From NCBI RefSeq assembly GCF_000403845.2, contig NZ_KE159568.1, positions 62,001 to 126,000 of the forward strand: a stretch of DNA of 64,000 nucleotides. Direction: 5' to 3'. The notes under the pieces were generated by a model, which was not told the origin of the DNA, did no database searches, and was given only the letters and a program-made list of their open reading frames with translations. Below are positions 7,618-15,776 of the stretch, piece after piece. Made by a program: the position numbers and the translations under genes. The DNA comes from Eubacterium sp. 14-2 (lineage in GTDB: Bacteria > Bacillota > Clostridia > Lachnospirales > Lachnospiraceae). Within the stretch, counting starts at the first letter, position 1. Each line of letters opens with the position of its first letter.

Positions 7618-8547
7618 TTATCCGTTCGCTTTCTGTGCCAGCGCTTCTTTTCTCTTATCCAGAAGTTCATCAATAGCACTTACCAGTTTACCAATCTCCG
7701 GTTTGGTCAGCTGTGCGTCCGCTCCCAGCATCTCACCTTTGCGCCGCATTTCTTCATTAACCAGAGATGAGAAAATAACAACCGGAATATGCTTCAGCTC
7801 ATCATCTTCTTTAATCAGTTTAGTCAGACGATGCCCATCCATCAGAGGCATCTCAATATCGGTAATTACCATATGTACCTTGTCGTCCAGATCGCCGGAT
7901 TTCCGGAACTCACAAAGCCGATCCCACAGTTCCTGACCATTGCTGTTGACAATCAGTTTGGTATAACCGGACTTCTTCAGACAGTCTGTAATCAGTTTGG
8001 ACAGTAGCGGAGAATCCTCTGCCACCATAATCGGAGAATCGCTTCTGTTCCTCTCTTCCAGTCCTTCGATATCGGATACCTGCAAACCGGTCTCCGGGCT
8101 GATATCTGTTACAATCTTCTCGAAATCAAGAATAACAACCAGACGATCTTCCAGCTTAATTACACCTGTGGATACACCGCTTTCTTCCACATTAATAGTA
8201 GAATCAGGCTTAATAATGTCCGCCCAGGAAAGTCTGTGAATTCCGCATACCTCATCTACATGAAAGGCAATGTTCAGTTTGTTGAAGTTGGTAATGATAA
8301 ACAATCCGTTCCTGTCAATATCTGGAAGGCCCAGACAGTTACGCAGATTAATAACTGTAATCATGGTATCTCTTGGCATAAATATACCTTCCACACTTGG
8401 ATGTGCATTGGGAATCGGAGTAACTGGCTGATAAGTTAAAATCTCCCGAATTTTTGCAACATTAATACCGTAATGATTTCCAGCTAATGTAAATTCTAAT
8501 ACCTCCAGCTCATTTGTGCCATTCTCCAAAAGAATATTTGTATCCAT
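7618..8547 (-). CDS. cheV: Chemotaxis coupling protein CheV (CheW domain plus receiver)
   Basis: A 309-residue cytoplasmic protein that links chemoreceptors to CheA and is tuned by phosphorylation. Residues about 10-155 form a CheW domain (LEFTLAGNHYGINVAKIREIL, then VVILDFEKIV). Residues about 170-300 form a receiver with acidic residues in MVAEDSPLL, the phospho-acceptor Asp in MVITDIEMPLMDGH and the conserved Lys in LTKPEI. The start has GGAGAG upstream. It is a single-gene unit with its own terminator. A CheV gene suggests chemotaxis in this organism, although no flagellar genes are in the window. Confidence 0.95.
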   Translation of the reverse strand: MDTNILLENGTNELEVLEFTLAGNHYGINVAKIREILTYQPVTPIPNAHPSVEGIFMPRDTMITVINLRNCLGLPDIDRNGLFIITNFNKLNIAFHVDEVCGIHRLSWADIIKPDSTINVEESGVSTGVIKLEDRLVVILDFEKIVTDISPETGLQVSDIEGLEERNRSDSPIMVAEDSPLLSKLITDCLKKSGYTKLIVNSNGQELWDRLCEFRKSGDLDDKVHMVITDIEMPLMDGHRLTKLIKEDDELKHIPVVIFSSLVNEEMRRKGEMLGADAQLTKPEIGKLVSAIDELLDKRKEALAQKANG

Positions 8548-8741
8548 AATAGTAACTCTCTCCTCTCCGGTATATTTCCGTAAATTTCAAATATGCCTGG
8601 GTATACCTGCCGTCCTGCGGCACCCGAAGGCCCTGTCCGCTCCGGACAAACAAAAAGGTTTACTGACGCCCATTCGGGTCAACATAATTTCTGCATCCAT
8701 TATATCATATATTTTCTGAAAAATATAGAACATTTTTTAAT

Positions 8742-9473
8742 TTATTTCATATTAATCTCATTTGTCGTATCATTCATCTGTACACTGAGACCAAAGGCGG
8801 ATATACTCTCTGCTGAAGCTGCCGGAACCTCAAATAACAGAATTCCTGCCACTGTCTGTCCCGCCTCCAGTGTGCCTGTATAGGTGGAAAGGTCGTTTTC
8901 CAGCATGGTAATCTCATTCTTAACGCCAGCCTCCTCATTTATGCTCAATGTAAAGATGGGCTGCTGACTCAGCAAATCACAGGCAGCTGCTTCCGTTCCC
9001 GTATTTGTCATATTCACATTCAGAATCACGAACGTATTTCCTTCTGCTGCATCCAGTGAAAAATATTCGCCCTGCTGATAGCTGCTGCTGACTGAATAAT
9101 CTTTATAGGAAAATTCCACTCCCGGAACAGCCAGTGCCTCCGTGAAACTGACAGCTGTGGATGTTTCCTCTTCTTCCGTCTGCCCGTCCTGAGCTTCTCC
9201 TCCGCTTTCACCCTCTGTCTCTGCTTCCGGCTCTTTCGTCTCCTCCGGTTTCTGTTCCTCTTCGTCCTCAGAAAAAACGTCCTCTTCCTCCCTGGGATAA
9301 ACCATGGTGAGCCCTTCCTGCTGATAACTGTTGTGTTTGGCAAGGGTTCCGGCAGAATAATTAACAACAATAAATTCTTCGCTTTCTGTTAATACTGCCA
9401 GTTCATCTCCGCATCCGGTCAGAAGCAGTGCTGCAAGCACCAGCGGCATTCCCTTTTTTATGAATCTCTTCAT
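8742..9473 (-). CDS. Lipoprotein with acidic linker and DUF4352-like domain
   Basis: A 243-residue predicted lipoprotein: MKRFIKKGMPLVLAALLLTGCG is a type II signal peptide with the lipobox LTGC (Cys21). Residues about 60-105 are a very acidic Glu-rich linker. The C-terminal half (EGNTFVILNVNMTNTGTEAA, then LEAGQTVAGILLFEVP) has the pattern of immunoglobulin-like extracellular DUF4352 proteins. The molecular function is unknown. It stands alone between cheV and the minisatellite, followed by the sensor kinase gene read in the same direction. Confidence 0.75.
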   Translation of the reverse strand: MKRFIKKGMPLVLAALLLTGCGDELAVLTESEEFIVVNYSAGTLAKHNSYQQEGLTMVYPREEEDVFSEDEEEQKPEETKEPEAETEGESGGEAQDGQTEEEETSTAVSFTEALAVPGVEFSYKDYSVSSSYQQGEYFSLDAAEGNTFVILNVNMTNTGTEAAACDLLSQQPIFTLSINEEAGVKNEITMLENDLSTYTGTLEAGQTVAGILLFEVPAASAESISAFGLSVQMNDTTNEINMK

Positions 9474-9608
9474 AAGTCTGTCTTCCTTTCCGTACTGTCA
9501 CGTATTCCTGTTCTTTTATTTTACATTCTACCATTATTTATGCCATAGAGCAACCAGTATTTTTATTTCCGCAGGCAGTGGAGAAAATACCCATATTATA
9601 CTGAATTT

Positions 9609-9765
9609 GCATCCTCCCGCTCTGCGGGCCTTCTCCTTCCCACAGGCGATAAGGCATCCTCCCGCTCCGCGGGCCTTCTCCTTCCCACAGGCGATAAGGC
9701 ATCCTCCCGCTCTGCGGGCCTTCTCCTTCCCACAGGCGATAAGGCATCCTCCCGCTCCGCGGGCC
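9609..9765. repeat. 45-bp tandem repeat (minisatellite), 3.5 units
   Basis: Three complete 45-bp units start at 9609, 9654 and 9699, and a half unit starts at 9744. Units are nearly identical but alternate between CTCTGCGGG and CTCCGCGGG, as if the ancestral doublet was 90 bp. Each carries a CCCGC-TNT/CC-GCGGG palindrome. It begins directly after the kinase stop codon on the minus strand. Because 45 is a multiple of three, spurious frames stay open across it; I do not call them genes. Confidence 0.9.
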
Positions 9766-9779
9766 CCTCCTTACCGCAG

Positions 9780-11252
9780 TTACTGGCTTCGGTTGTCAAG
9801 TTCAAACCAGAATCTCACACCCTGGTCCACATTATCCACACCGCATTCCCGGTGAAAAGAATCCATAATCGCTTTTACTATGGACAGGCCGATTCCGTTC
9901 CCTCCATATTCTCTGGTTCTGGCCTTATCCACCTTATAAAATTTATCCCAGATATGCTCCAGCTCTTCTTCCGGTATATGGCTCCCGGTGTTGAAAACCT
10001 CCACCCGCACCACTTCCACCCCCGGCACAACAGATACTTCAATCCGCTTTTCTCCTGAGGCATAGTGAATGGCATTGCTGATGTAATTGGTCAGTACCTG
10101 TTCCGTCTTAAATTCATCCGCCCATACATACAGCGGGCCTGTCCCATAAAGGTTCAGGGTGATTCCATCCTGTTCCCGCAGAATGGCAGTGGCATGTACT
10201 ACGCCCTCCACCACTTCCATTAAATCAAACCGTTCAAATACCACCTGCTCGCTGCCGGATTCCAGCTGGTTTAATGTCAGCAGATTTTTCACAAGCTGAT
10301 TCATCTTATCTGCCTCGTCCATAATTACTTCACAGTAAAATTCACGGCTGTCCGCATCGTCATTGATACATTCCCGCAGGCCTTCCGCATATCCCTGAAT
10401 CAGCGCAATAGGCGTCTTGAATTCATGGGACACATTGGAAATGAAGTCTTTGCGCATTTCATCTATTTCCATCCGCTTCTCAATGTCTGTTTTCAGTTCA
10501 TTATTGGCACTTTTCAGTTCGGAAATAGTGTTCTCTAACGTTTCCGACAGCTGATTCATATGTTCTCCCAGCAAATCAATCTCATTCTGCCCCCGGCTCC
10601 GGAATTTGGCGTCAAAATCCAGGTTTGTCATTCTTCTTGAAATATTCGTAAGCTGCAAAATAGGATTGGTAATTCTGCGTGTAACCACATAAATAATCAC
10701 TGCACAGACAACCACTGCTGTAATTCCCACATAAGCCAGAAACTGATTGGCAATTTCCACACTTTCCTTAATACTCTCCACTGCTGTACGCATGAGAATC
10801 AGGTTCCCGTTCTGCAGATTCCCCCATAACACCAGATAATCCGTATGGAACCTGCTGTCCTTGGTTTTTTCCACCATATACTGTTCCGTATTTTCCAGAA
10901 CCTTTGCCTTGTGCCTGTCCACATGAAAAATAAGTTCCATAAACTGCAGAAGCAGTTCTTCATCGTCTCCCACATTGGAATGCATAATGGTACGGTCTGA
11001 ACTGATAATCATCATGGTAATATTGCTGTTGGCACACTGCTTTTCCAGCTCAATCTGAAAACTCTCTTCATTCTCTCTTTCTTCCCGAATGGCTTTGTCT
11101 GCCATTTCAAAAGTGTCCAGCAGCTTTTTCTGCTTGTGCTCCACATAATAGTTTTCCAGAAGAGAATTATTGGCAAACCAACACAGCAGTACAGTTCCCG
11201 TCACAATACTTATCATAATAGCTGTTATCTTGCCTGTTATGGAATGCTTCAT
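9780..11252 (-). CDS. Membrane sensor histidine kinase (HAMP type), separated from its regulator
   Basis: A 490-residue transmembrane kinase: TM1 near residues 8-28, an extracellular sensor of about 145 residues, TM2 (ITAVVVCAVIIYVVTRRI), a HAMP segment, then the dimerisation box with the phospho-His in NVSHEFKTPIALIQGY, N box NYISNAIHYA and G boxes (FYKVDKARTREYGGNGIGLS). GAGGTAG lies four bases before the start. Usually such a kinase directly follows an OmpR-type regulator gene. Here a fragment resembling the end of such a gene lies 46 bases upstream, while the intact regulator is 19 kb away at 30505-31182. The stimulus is unknown. Confidence 0.93.
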   Translation of the reverse strand: MKHSITGKITAIMISIVTGTVLLCWFANNSLLENYYVEHKQKKLLDTFEMADKAIREERENEESFQIELEKQCANSNITMMIISSDRTIMHSNVGDDEELLLQFMELIFHVDRHKAKVLENTEQYMVEKTKDSRFHTDYLVLWGNLQNGNLILMRTAVESIKESVEIANQFLAYVGITAVVVCAVIIYVVTRRITNPILQLTNISRRMTNLDFDAKFRSRGQNEIDLLGEHMNQLSETLENTISELKSANNELKTDIEKRMEIDEMRKDFISNVSHEFKTPIALIQGYAEGLRECINDDADSREFYCEVIMDEADKMNQLVKNLLTLNQLESGSEQVVFERFDLMEVVEGVVHATAILREQDGITLNLYGTGPLYVWADEFKTEQVLTNYISNAIHYASGEKRIEVSVVPGVEVVRVEVFNTGSHIPEEELEHIWDKFYKVDKARTREYGGNGIGLSIVKAIMDSFHRECGVDNVDQGVRFWFELDNRSQ

Positions 11253-11298
11253 TTTTCTACCTCGAAATCCTGAAGATTATTTTATCTTCCGGCATCTG

Positions 11299-11349
11299 TT
11301 ACTCGTCCATCTCAAATTTGTAAATCATACCTGCAATCGTTTCTATCTT
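11299..11349 (-). pseudogene. Diverged copy of the response-regulator 3' end
   Basis: Minus-strand codons read KIETIAGMIYKFEMDE then a stop. The intact regulator ends YIKTIWGMGYKFEVEE; ten of the last fifteen residues are identical and several differing codons are synonymous. It lies 46 bases upstream of the kinase start, where a regulator stop codon is expected. It is either the original end of the regulator, displaced when the island inserted, or an old duplication. Confidence 0.6.
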
Positions 11350-11354
11350 TTATA

Positions 11355-11522
11355 TCACTCATTTTCCATTATTTCCACCTGTTTCACATAATCTTCATAA
11401 TTTCCTGTTATTCCATTAAAATATATTTTAACGCCCCTCTCTGAAAAAGCCACGTTCATTCTTCCCCTGTTCCACACATATTCAGATGATGTCCCGGCCA
11501 TGCCCTGAATATCCAAAAAATA
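11355..11522 (-). other. Short open frame without start, possible gene remnant
   Basis: A 55-codon stop-free stretch ending in YEDYVKQVEIMENE. Its composition looks protein-like (VWNRGRMNVAFSERGVKIYF) but there is no ribosome site and I do not recognise it. It contains a short palindrome ATATTCAG...CTGAATAT. Probably debris of a gene lost at the island border. Confidence 0.25.
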
Positions 11523-11671
11523 TTATGTGCTTAATAATTATGCCCGAATGATTCTCGCCATAGCGGCCCTATAGCCCCCATAGTTTCAGTTCTGCTAACC
11601 AGAATTTTCACGTTCTTTTATCAGTGCCTGTTTTTTGTATGCGGTTTCCCGCAATTTTATATACAGGAACG

Positions 11672-11961
11672 TGTCGCGCCTTCATGGATAAATGCCATTT
11701 CCTCCGGTGCACTCCTTTTTCAACCAGTCTGTTTTTATATCGTCATAACCATTGAATTTGCCATCCCCTTTCAGCGTGGATATAATCACAAAAAATTATC
11801 TGTGCGGACTTCTTCACCTTTTTCTGCTCCCATATCTCAAACGCCTTTCCCACACAGGTTGCCGATTTGGAAATTTCACTGTCCGGCAACATATCATTGA
11901 TAAGGTACTGAGCCAGAGCCAGCTTCCTGCCGTTATTGATGATTTTCAGCATATTACCCTG
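11672..11961 (-). pseudogene. Fragment of a conjugative-element SNF2-type helicase
   Basis: The frame reads NMLKIINNGRKLALAQYLIN, then SATCVGKAFEIWEQKK and SAQIIFCDY. This matches the helicase part of the giant methylase/helicase (LtrC-like) proteins of Firmicutes conjugative elements, whose usual text is close to DGRKLALDQRLIN...SAQLIFCD. After a break the trail continues as FNGYDDIK and, in another frame, APEEMAFIHEGAT, again as in those proteins. It is a fragment of roughly 90 residues with at least one frameshift. It is fused in a different frame to the recombinase tail upstream. Not functional. Confidence 0.6.
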
Positions 11962-12590
11962 ACACGACTCAATACCGTTGCCGTCAGTTTCTTCAAGCCT
12001 GCACACTGTGCAAGGCTCTCCGTAAACTGCTCCGCATTGGCAACAGCGACAGACTTCGCTTTATGCTGTCTTTCCAGTTCCGACAGCTTTTCCTCGTTTG
12101 CGTCCTGTCCCTGCTCATAATGCGCTGACATCATGGTGAATTTCTTTTCCGACAGCTTGCCGATGGAATAACCTTCATATAGCCCTATATACATCTGATC
12201 AAGCTCGGCATTCCTCTTTTTGAGTCTGGCAATCTCCGCCTTTATTTTTTCCCACCGTTCGGCACTGCTCTCATTCATGCTTAGAAGTACATTGTTTATG
12301 AATTTCTCTTTGTCTTTCATTGCTTTTACTGCGTGTCTTTCAATGTCTGCCTTGATAGCGTTTTCAATATCTCCTGGGCTGATGCGGTGTGCGGTACAGA
12401 AATTCGCTCTCCTTTTACGGTAAATTCCTGTTTTCAGTCATACCAGCAATCCTCTCTGCCCGCATTATGCTGTGGAAAAACTCCTGCCTGTAGTAGCTCG
12501 GCTTCGGAATTTTCCTCCTATACAGTAGCCAATACGGTTTATCCCATACTTTTCCAGAGCAAGGCTGTATATCAGCCTGACAGTCGGCGC
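11962..12590 (-). pseudogene. C-terminal remnant of a large serine recombinase (TnpX/TndX-like)
   Basis: The stretch MKDKEKFINNVLLSMNESSAE, then ARLKKRNAELDQMYIGLYEG and KLSEKKFTMMSAHYEQ, matches the coiled-coil tail of large serine recombinases of conjugative transposons. Upstream in shifted frames, CTAHRISPGDIENAIKADIE and YGINRIGY...KIPKPSYYRQEFF fit the zinc-ribbon and preceding segments. The catalytic N-terminal domain is missing, replaced by an unrelated gene at 12590. At least two frameshifts are present. This is a dead relic, distinct from the intact recombinase at 21134-22807. Confidence 0.7.
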
Positions 12591-13423
12591 TATGCGCCGC
12601 TTTCAAGATAGTTCCAGCCAGGGCAGGAGAGTTCTTTTGTAATAACTATATCAATTATTTGTTGTACTTCCTCCCAAATCCTGCAATAAAGTTTTTCATG
12701 TATATGGTTTCGTATAGATTTATTAGCAAAGAGGAAATCCAATCTTTTATACACGTCAGTCATGTTATTTGTACGGACTTCCTGAAACCGCAAAAATGAT
12801 TTCATGGAATCTTCCAACTGCTCACGGTATGTTTTGATTTTCTCTGCGCACGCCCTATTGAGATATTCTTTCATCTGTAATGGTTCCCTGCACGCTTTTT
12901 TTGTCCGTTCATCTGTATGCTCCCATATGTAATCCCTGAATGTATCCTGCGCATCGTATTCCAGATTTTGGCAGTTTCGTTCATAAATTTCATCTGCCTC
13001 CTGCCGGTTTTCAAATTGTGCGACTGCTTCTGACAGCATTTTATTAAACTTCCTATTTTGTTCATTATTATCCAATTCCCCTAAAAGGTTGCTGACAAGC
13101 TCTTTCGGCTCATCTGAAAAGAAATATATTATTTTTGAAAATTCGCGTTCCAAATCTTCCGCCGCAAAATATACATTTTCCAACGCTTCCATCCGCTCAT
13201 TTTTATATTCACCTGTCAAAATCAAAAACGTGACAAACATGCCTGTAAACAGGCCGCCCATTATAGCCATTCCAAGCTGCCTGAGATCAGACAAAAACCT
13301 CATCCCTCCATGTATGCCTGTCAGTTCGTAACATCGGAACTGCAGGATAACAGGGCCGATGATTCCAATAATTGCAATACCCCCGTAATATACAATATGA
13401 AAACAATGTCCGCTCCTCTGCAT
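12590..13423 (-). CDS. Uncharacterised protein, two TM segments plus helical domain
   Basis: A 277-residue protein I do not recognise. Residues about 9-32 (VYYGGIAIIGIIGPVILQF) and 48-70 (LGMAIMGGLFTGMFVTFLIL) are membrane segments. The remaining 200 residues are charged and helical and contain ERNCQNLEYDAQDTFRDYIWEH. It probably is a membrane-anchored protein with a large cytoplasmic helical domain. No good ribosome site stands before 13423, and an overlapping ATG in another frame three bases upstream suggests a possible frameshift at the N-terminus. It follows an Rpn pseudogene and its end abuts the recombinase relic, so it may be a passenger of a lost element. Confidence 0.55.
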   Translation of the reverse strand: MQRSGHCFHIVYYGGIAIIGIIGPVILQFRCYELTGIHGGMRFLSDLRQLGMAIMGGLFTGMFVTFLILTGEYKNERMEALENVYFAAEDLEREFSKIIYFFSDEPKELVSNLLGELDNNEQNRKFNKMLSEAVAQFENRQEADEIYERNCQNLEYDAQDTFRDYIWEHTDERTKKACREPLQMKEYLNRACAEKIKTYREQLEDSMKSFLRFQEVRTNNMTDVYKRLDFLFANKSIRNHIHEKLYCRIWEEVQQIIDIVITKELSCPGWNYLESGA

Positions 13424-13433
13424 TCATATTTAT

Positions 13434-14171
13434 GCCAGTACCGGCTCTCTGCCTTTTATGATGGCATCCACTTCTTCCATACTTTTCCCTGCCACGTCTG
13501 CTATCTGTTCTAACGAGTAACCCTTATGGTACATATTCAAAATAAATCTGACTTCTCCCTCTGCCCTGCCTTTTTCCCTGCGATAAATTGCACATTGTGA
13601 CCACTTCCTCTCTCATTTTATCATCTAATGGGATGCGTACTCTGTTTCCAAAATCCCTAATTTCTCATCAACAGAAAGCTCCATTGACAATGTCACGCTT
13701 AACAGACGGTGCAGCTCATATTTATCATCATGTTCCGGAAGTTCATCTGATATTCCTATCATGACAATATTCAGCAAATCAAGCCCGCTTTCCCACTGGT
13801 GGGAGCCTGATATGTCATCTTTCGTCAGATGCACATGAGCCATGCTGCCCTCGTCCATGCCCATGCATACCCAGATCGAATATACGCGCCGGATGTCGTC
13901 ATAATTCATCTTGACAAAATCCCTTTCCTTCTGCGACGAAATCAGACGGCTGACATAAAAAACCGCCCTGTTTAAGATACGGTAGCTTGCGGGTTCCCCT
14001 TTTTGAGCCTCAATATTTACAATCACCTGCGAAATTCCATCTTTCATCCGCTTTTACCAGAATATATGCCAGAATCATTTTATTTCCTAACAGTCGTTTC
14101 GCCTTTTCATCATACTGCGCATCCGTATCCGACGCGCTCACTGCATTTTTTATTTCCATATCCACGGGCAT
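13434..14171 (-). pseudogene. Rpn-like PD-(D/E)XK nuclease family 'transposase', decayed
   Basis: Same family as the intact gene at 28232-29179. The start segment (VSASDTDAQYDEKAKRLLGN, then MILAYILVKADE) is followed, after a deletion of about 80 residues and a frameshift near 14047, by DGISQVIVNIEAQKGEP with the nuclease Glu-x-Gln motif, then FYVSRLISSQKERDFVK and a long intact middle. Two more frameshifts near 13620 and 13570 lead to the tail GEVRFILNMYHKGYSLEQIAD. The upstream catalytic Asp segment is lost. The gene is dead. Neighbours are other accessory genes in the same orientation. Confidence 0.75.
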
Positions 14172-14617
14172 GACCTCCCTGTCATACATTTGGCAAACTG
14201 AAAAACCATTCCTGAAAGGTATATGACCTCAAAATTATTATATCCCGAAACTGACGCTGATTCAACTTTTAATCTATAAATTTTCTGTAATGAGAAAATC
14301 ATTTATGCCCTGCACTCCGAACAGCAGAATTCCTGAAGTCAATTCCTTTTGTTTCCTGACTTCTGAAAAATGGAATGTAACTATACTGATATAAATTCTG
14401 AAGCATGCAATACCGGAGATAACGCATATTGGTGCAAAGCTCCGTCATACGTTCAGAGATTGCATACCCGTAGCAAAAGTTACGCCCCTGCACCCGTCAG
14501 TCCAGAGAAGTATTGTCAGGTATGGTTGTAAACTTTTGACGCGTTCATGGGTAAAAATGTTGCAATTTAACAACGATAACGAAAAAATCTGTTGTACTCC
14601 GGTATTTGCCAAACCTG
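14172..14617. other. Non-coding stretch with no recognised element
   Basis: 446 bases between an Rpn relic and the 14618-17789 operon. The only longer frame (14299-14493, minus) has no ribosome site and no recognisable similarity. I see no RNA gene or clear hairpin. Confidence 0.4.
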
Positions 14618-15289
14618 TTATCTTATATTTTTATTCAGACTGCTCTTCAGACCTTCAAACATAATCTGTTTCTGTTCATCCCACCACTGGAACGGTCCCG
14701 GCTCTTCCGAAATATGCCTGATTTCGGCTTCGAATGCTCTCCACTTCTGTGATATTTTATCGGAACGCATCAATTCCCGTAAAACAGTTTCCACCTCACG
14801 CCCATCGGGATAGCGAATGACAGCTCTGTAATCATCATCCATCCATTTAAAAGGTCTTTCTAATGCATAAACACCGGAACCTGTTTTAAGGTCAAGCTGT
14901 TCTGCAATTTCAGGATAATAATCCCGAAAATAAAAAGGAATATCATCTCTTTCGTGTAATTCCATATACATATGTGTTTCGCTTCTATCCAGATAAGCCA
15001 AATGGCCATCCCAAAAATCCATAAAAAACAGACCGAGTTTACCTTTCCACTCCTGTACCGTCAGGATATGCGTACGATGTGACTGCCAGATCCCCGGCAA
15101 AGGCACAATGCCTTTATAGTAACCGTCAAATGCAACGCAGATCTTATCAATCTCACGCACTTCTACCTTCGATTCCCCATGCAATGCCACTACCTGGCAA
15201 AAGAAGGAATTATTGCAGTTCAGCCTGTTCTCACTAAAAATATCTCCCACCTGCACACCGTAGCGGTTTTCCACTTTTTTCTTTTCCAT
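14618..15289 (-). CDS. Uncharacterised 223-residue protein of the MotA/FliG-like operon
   Basis: I do not recognise this soluble protein. It has an N-terminal part rich in beta-type sequence (VGDIFSENRLNCNNSFFCQVVAL, as in small OB- or SH3-like folds) and a Trp- and Tyr-rich C-terminal part (PFYFRDYYPEIAEQL, then PGPFQWWDEQKQ). The start at 15289 has GGAGGAAGG just upstream; the longer open frame runs into the preceding phosphatase remnant. It is the last gene of the minus-strand operon that begins at 17789 or 17581. Nothing in the sequence gives an enzymatic function. Confidence 0.7.
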   Translation of the reverse strand: MEKKKVENRYGVQVGDIFSENRLNCNNSFFCQVVALHGESKVEVREIDKICVAFDGYYKGIVPLPGIWQSHRTHILTVQEWKGKLGLFFMDFWDGHLAYLDRSETHMYMELHERDDIPFYFRDYYPEIAEQLDLKTGSGVYALERPFKWMDDDYRAVIRYPDGREVETVLRELMRSDKISQKWRAFEAEIRHISEEPGPFQWWDEQKQIMFEGLKSSLNKNIR

Positions 15290-15368
15290 ATCCTTCCTCC
15301 TGATTTTTCCATTGATACCGTATTCTGCCTTTACATCATTTGTTTTCGTATCGCTTTTTTTAAACGCC

Positions 15369-15608
15369 TCATATATAAAATATTTTTTCATCTTCCAACC
15401 GAATACAGGCGAGCTTTGCATCCGCATCTCTGTCCCGATTATGAAACAGATATTTCACGGATTCATATAATGCCGCTGTGTCTGCATGGGAGGAAAAATC
15501 CGTATCCAATTCTTCCAGGCGGTCTGTTTCAGAAAAGCGAATTTTTTTAAGCATGGAAAGAAGCTCACTGTAACAGCCGTGAATGTCACTGATGACGTAA
15601 CTGCTCAT
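15369..15608 (-). pseudogene. Internally deleted metallophosphatase
   Basis: The 79-codon frame starts MSSYVISDIHGCYSELLSML, with the first metal motif (D-x-H) of calcineurin-like serine/threonine phosphatases, and ends DADAKLACIRLEDEKIFYI, the normal C-terminus of the same family. Everything between, including the GDxxDRG and GNHD motifs that complete the active site, is missing without loss of frame. It therefore cannot be an active phosphatase, although it could still be translated: its ATG overlaps the stop of the small membrane gene upstream (ATGA). Confidence 0.7.
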
Positions 15609-15766
15609 TTGAATTCCATTCCCGTCAGCCACCGGTTCAAAAATCTTTTTCCGGTCTTATTTTTCACGTCAGCATCAAATAAAACCGGAAATAATATAAA
15701 ACCCAAACATGCCGCTGCAAAGAGCAGTAAAATGATTATTTGTATCAATATACTTATTATTTCCAT
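15605..15766 (-). CDS. Small single-pass membrane protein
   Basis: A 53-residue protein, MEIISILIQIIILLLFAAAC..., with one strong membrane helix over residues 3-26 and a basic tail (DVKNKTGKRFLNRWLTG). GAGGG stands five bases upstream of the start. It begins 10 bases after the 334-residue gene and overlaps the phosphatase remnant by four bases, so it belongs to the operon. Function unknown. Confidence 0.6.
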   Translation of the reverse strand: MEIISILIQIIILLLFAAACLGFILFPVLFDADVKNKTGKRFLNRWLTGMEFK

Positions 15767-15776
15767 ATGTTCCCTC

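Noticed and set aside
8560-8720. c-di-GMP riboswitch in the cheV leader
   Set aside because: The leader has some short stems, but the conserved GEMM core (GGGACGCAAAGCC-like) is not present.
9609-9765. CRISPR array
   Set aside because: Units are contiguous, without unique spacers, and no cas gene is in the window.
9538-9855. Repetitive open frames on both strands over the 45-bp array
   Set aside because: The unit length is a multiple of three, so frames stay open by chance. They have no ribosome site and no sensible composition.
9780-11252. Orphan kinase that never had a partner
   Set aside because: The regulator-like fragment upstream and the kinase-less regulator in line beyond the island argue for a split pair.
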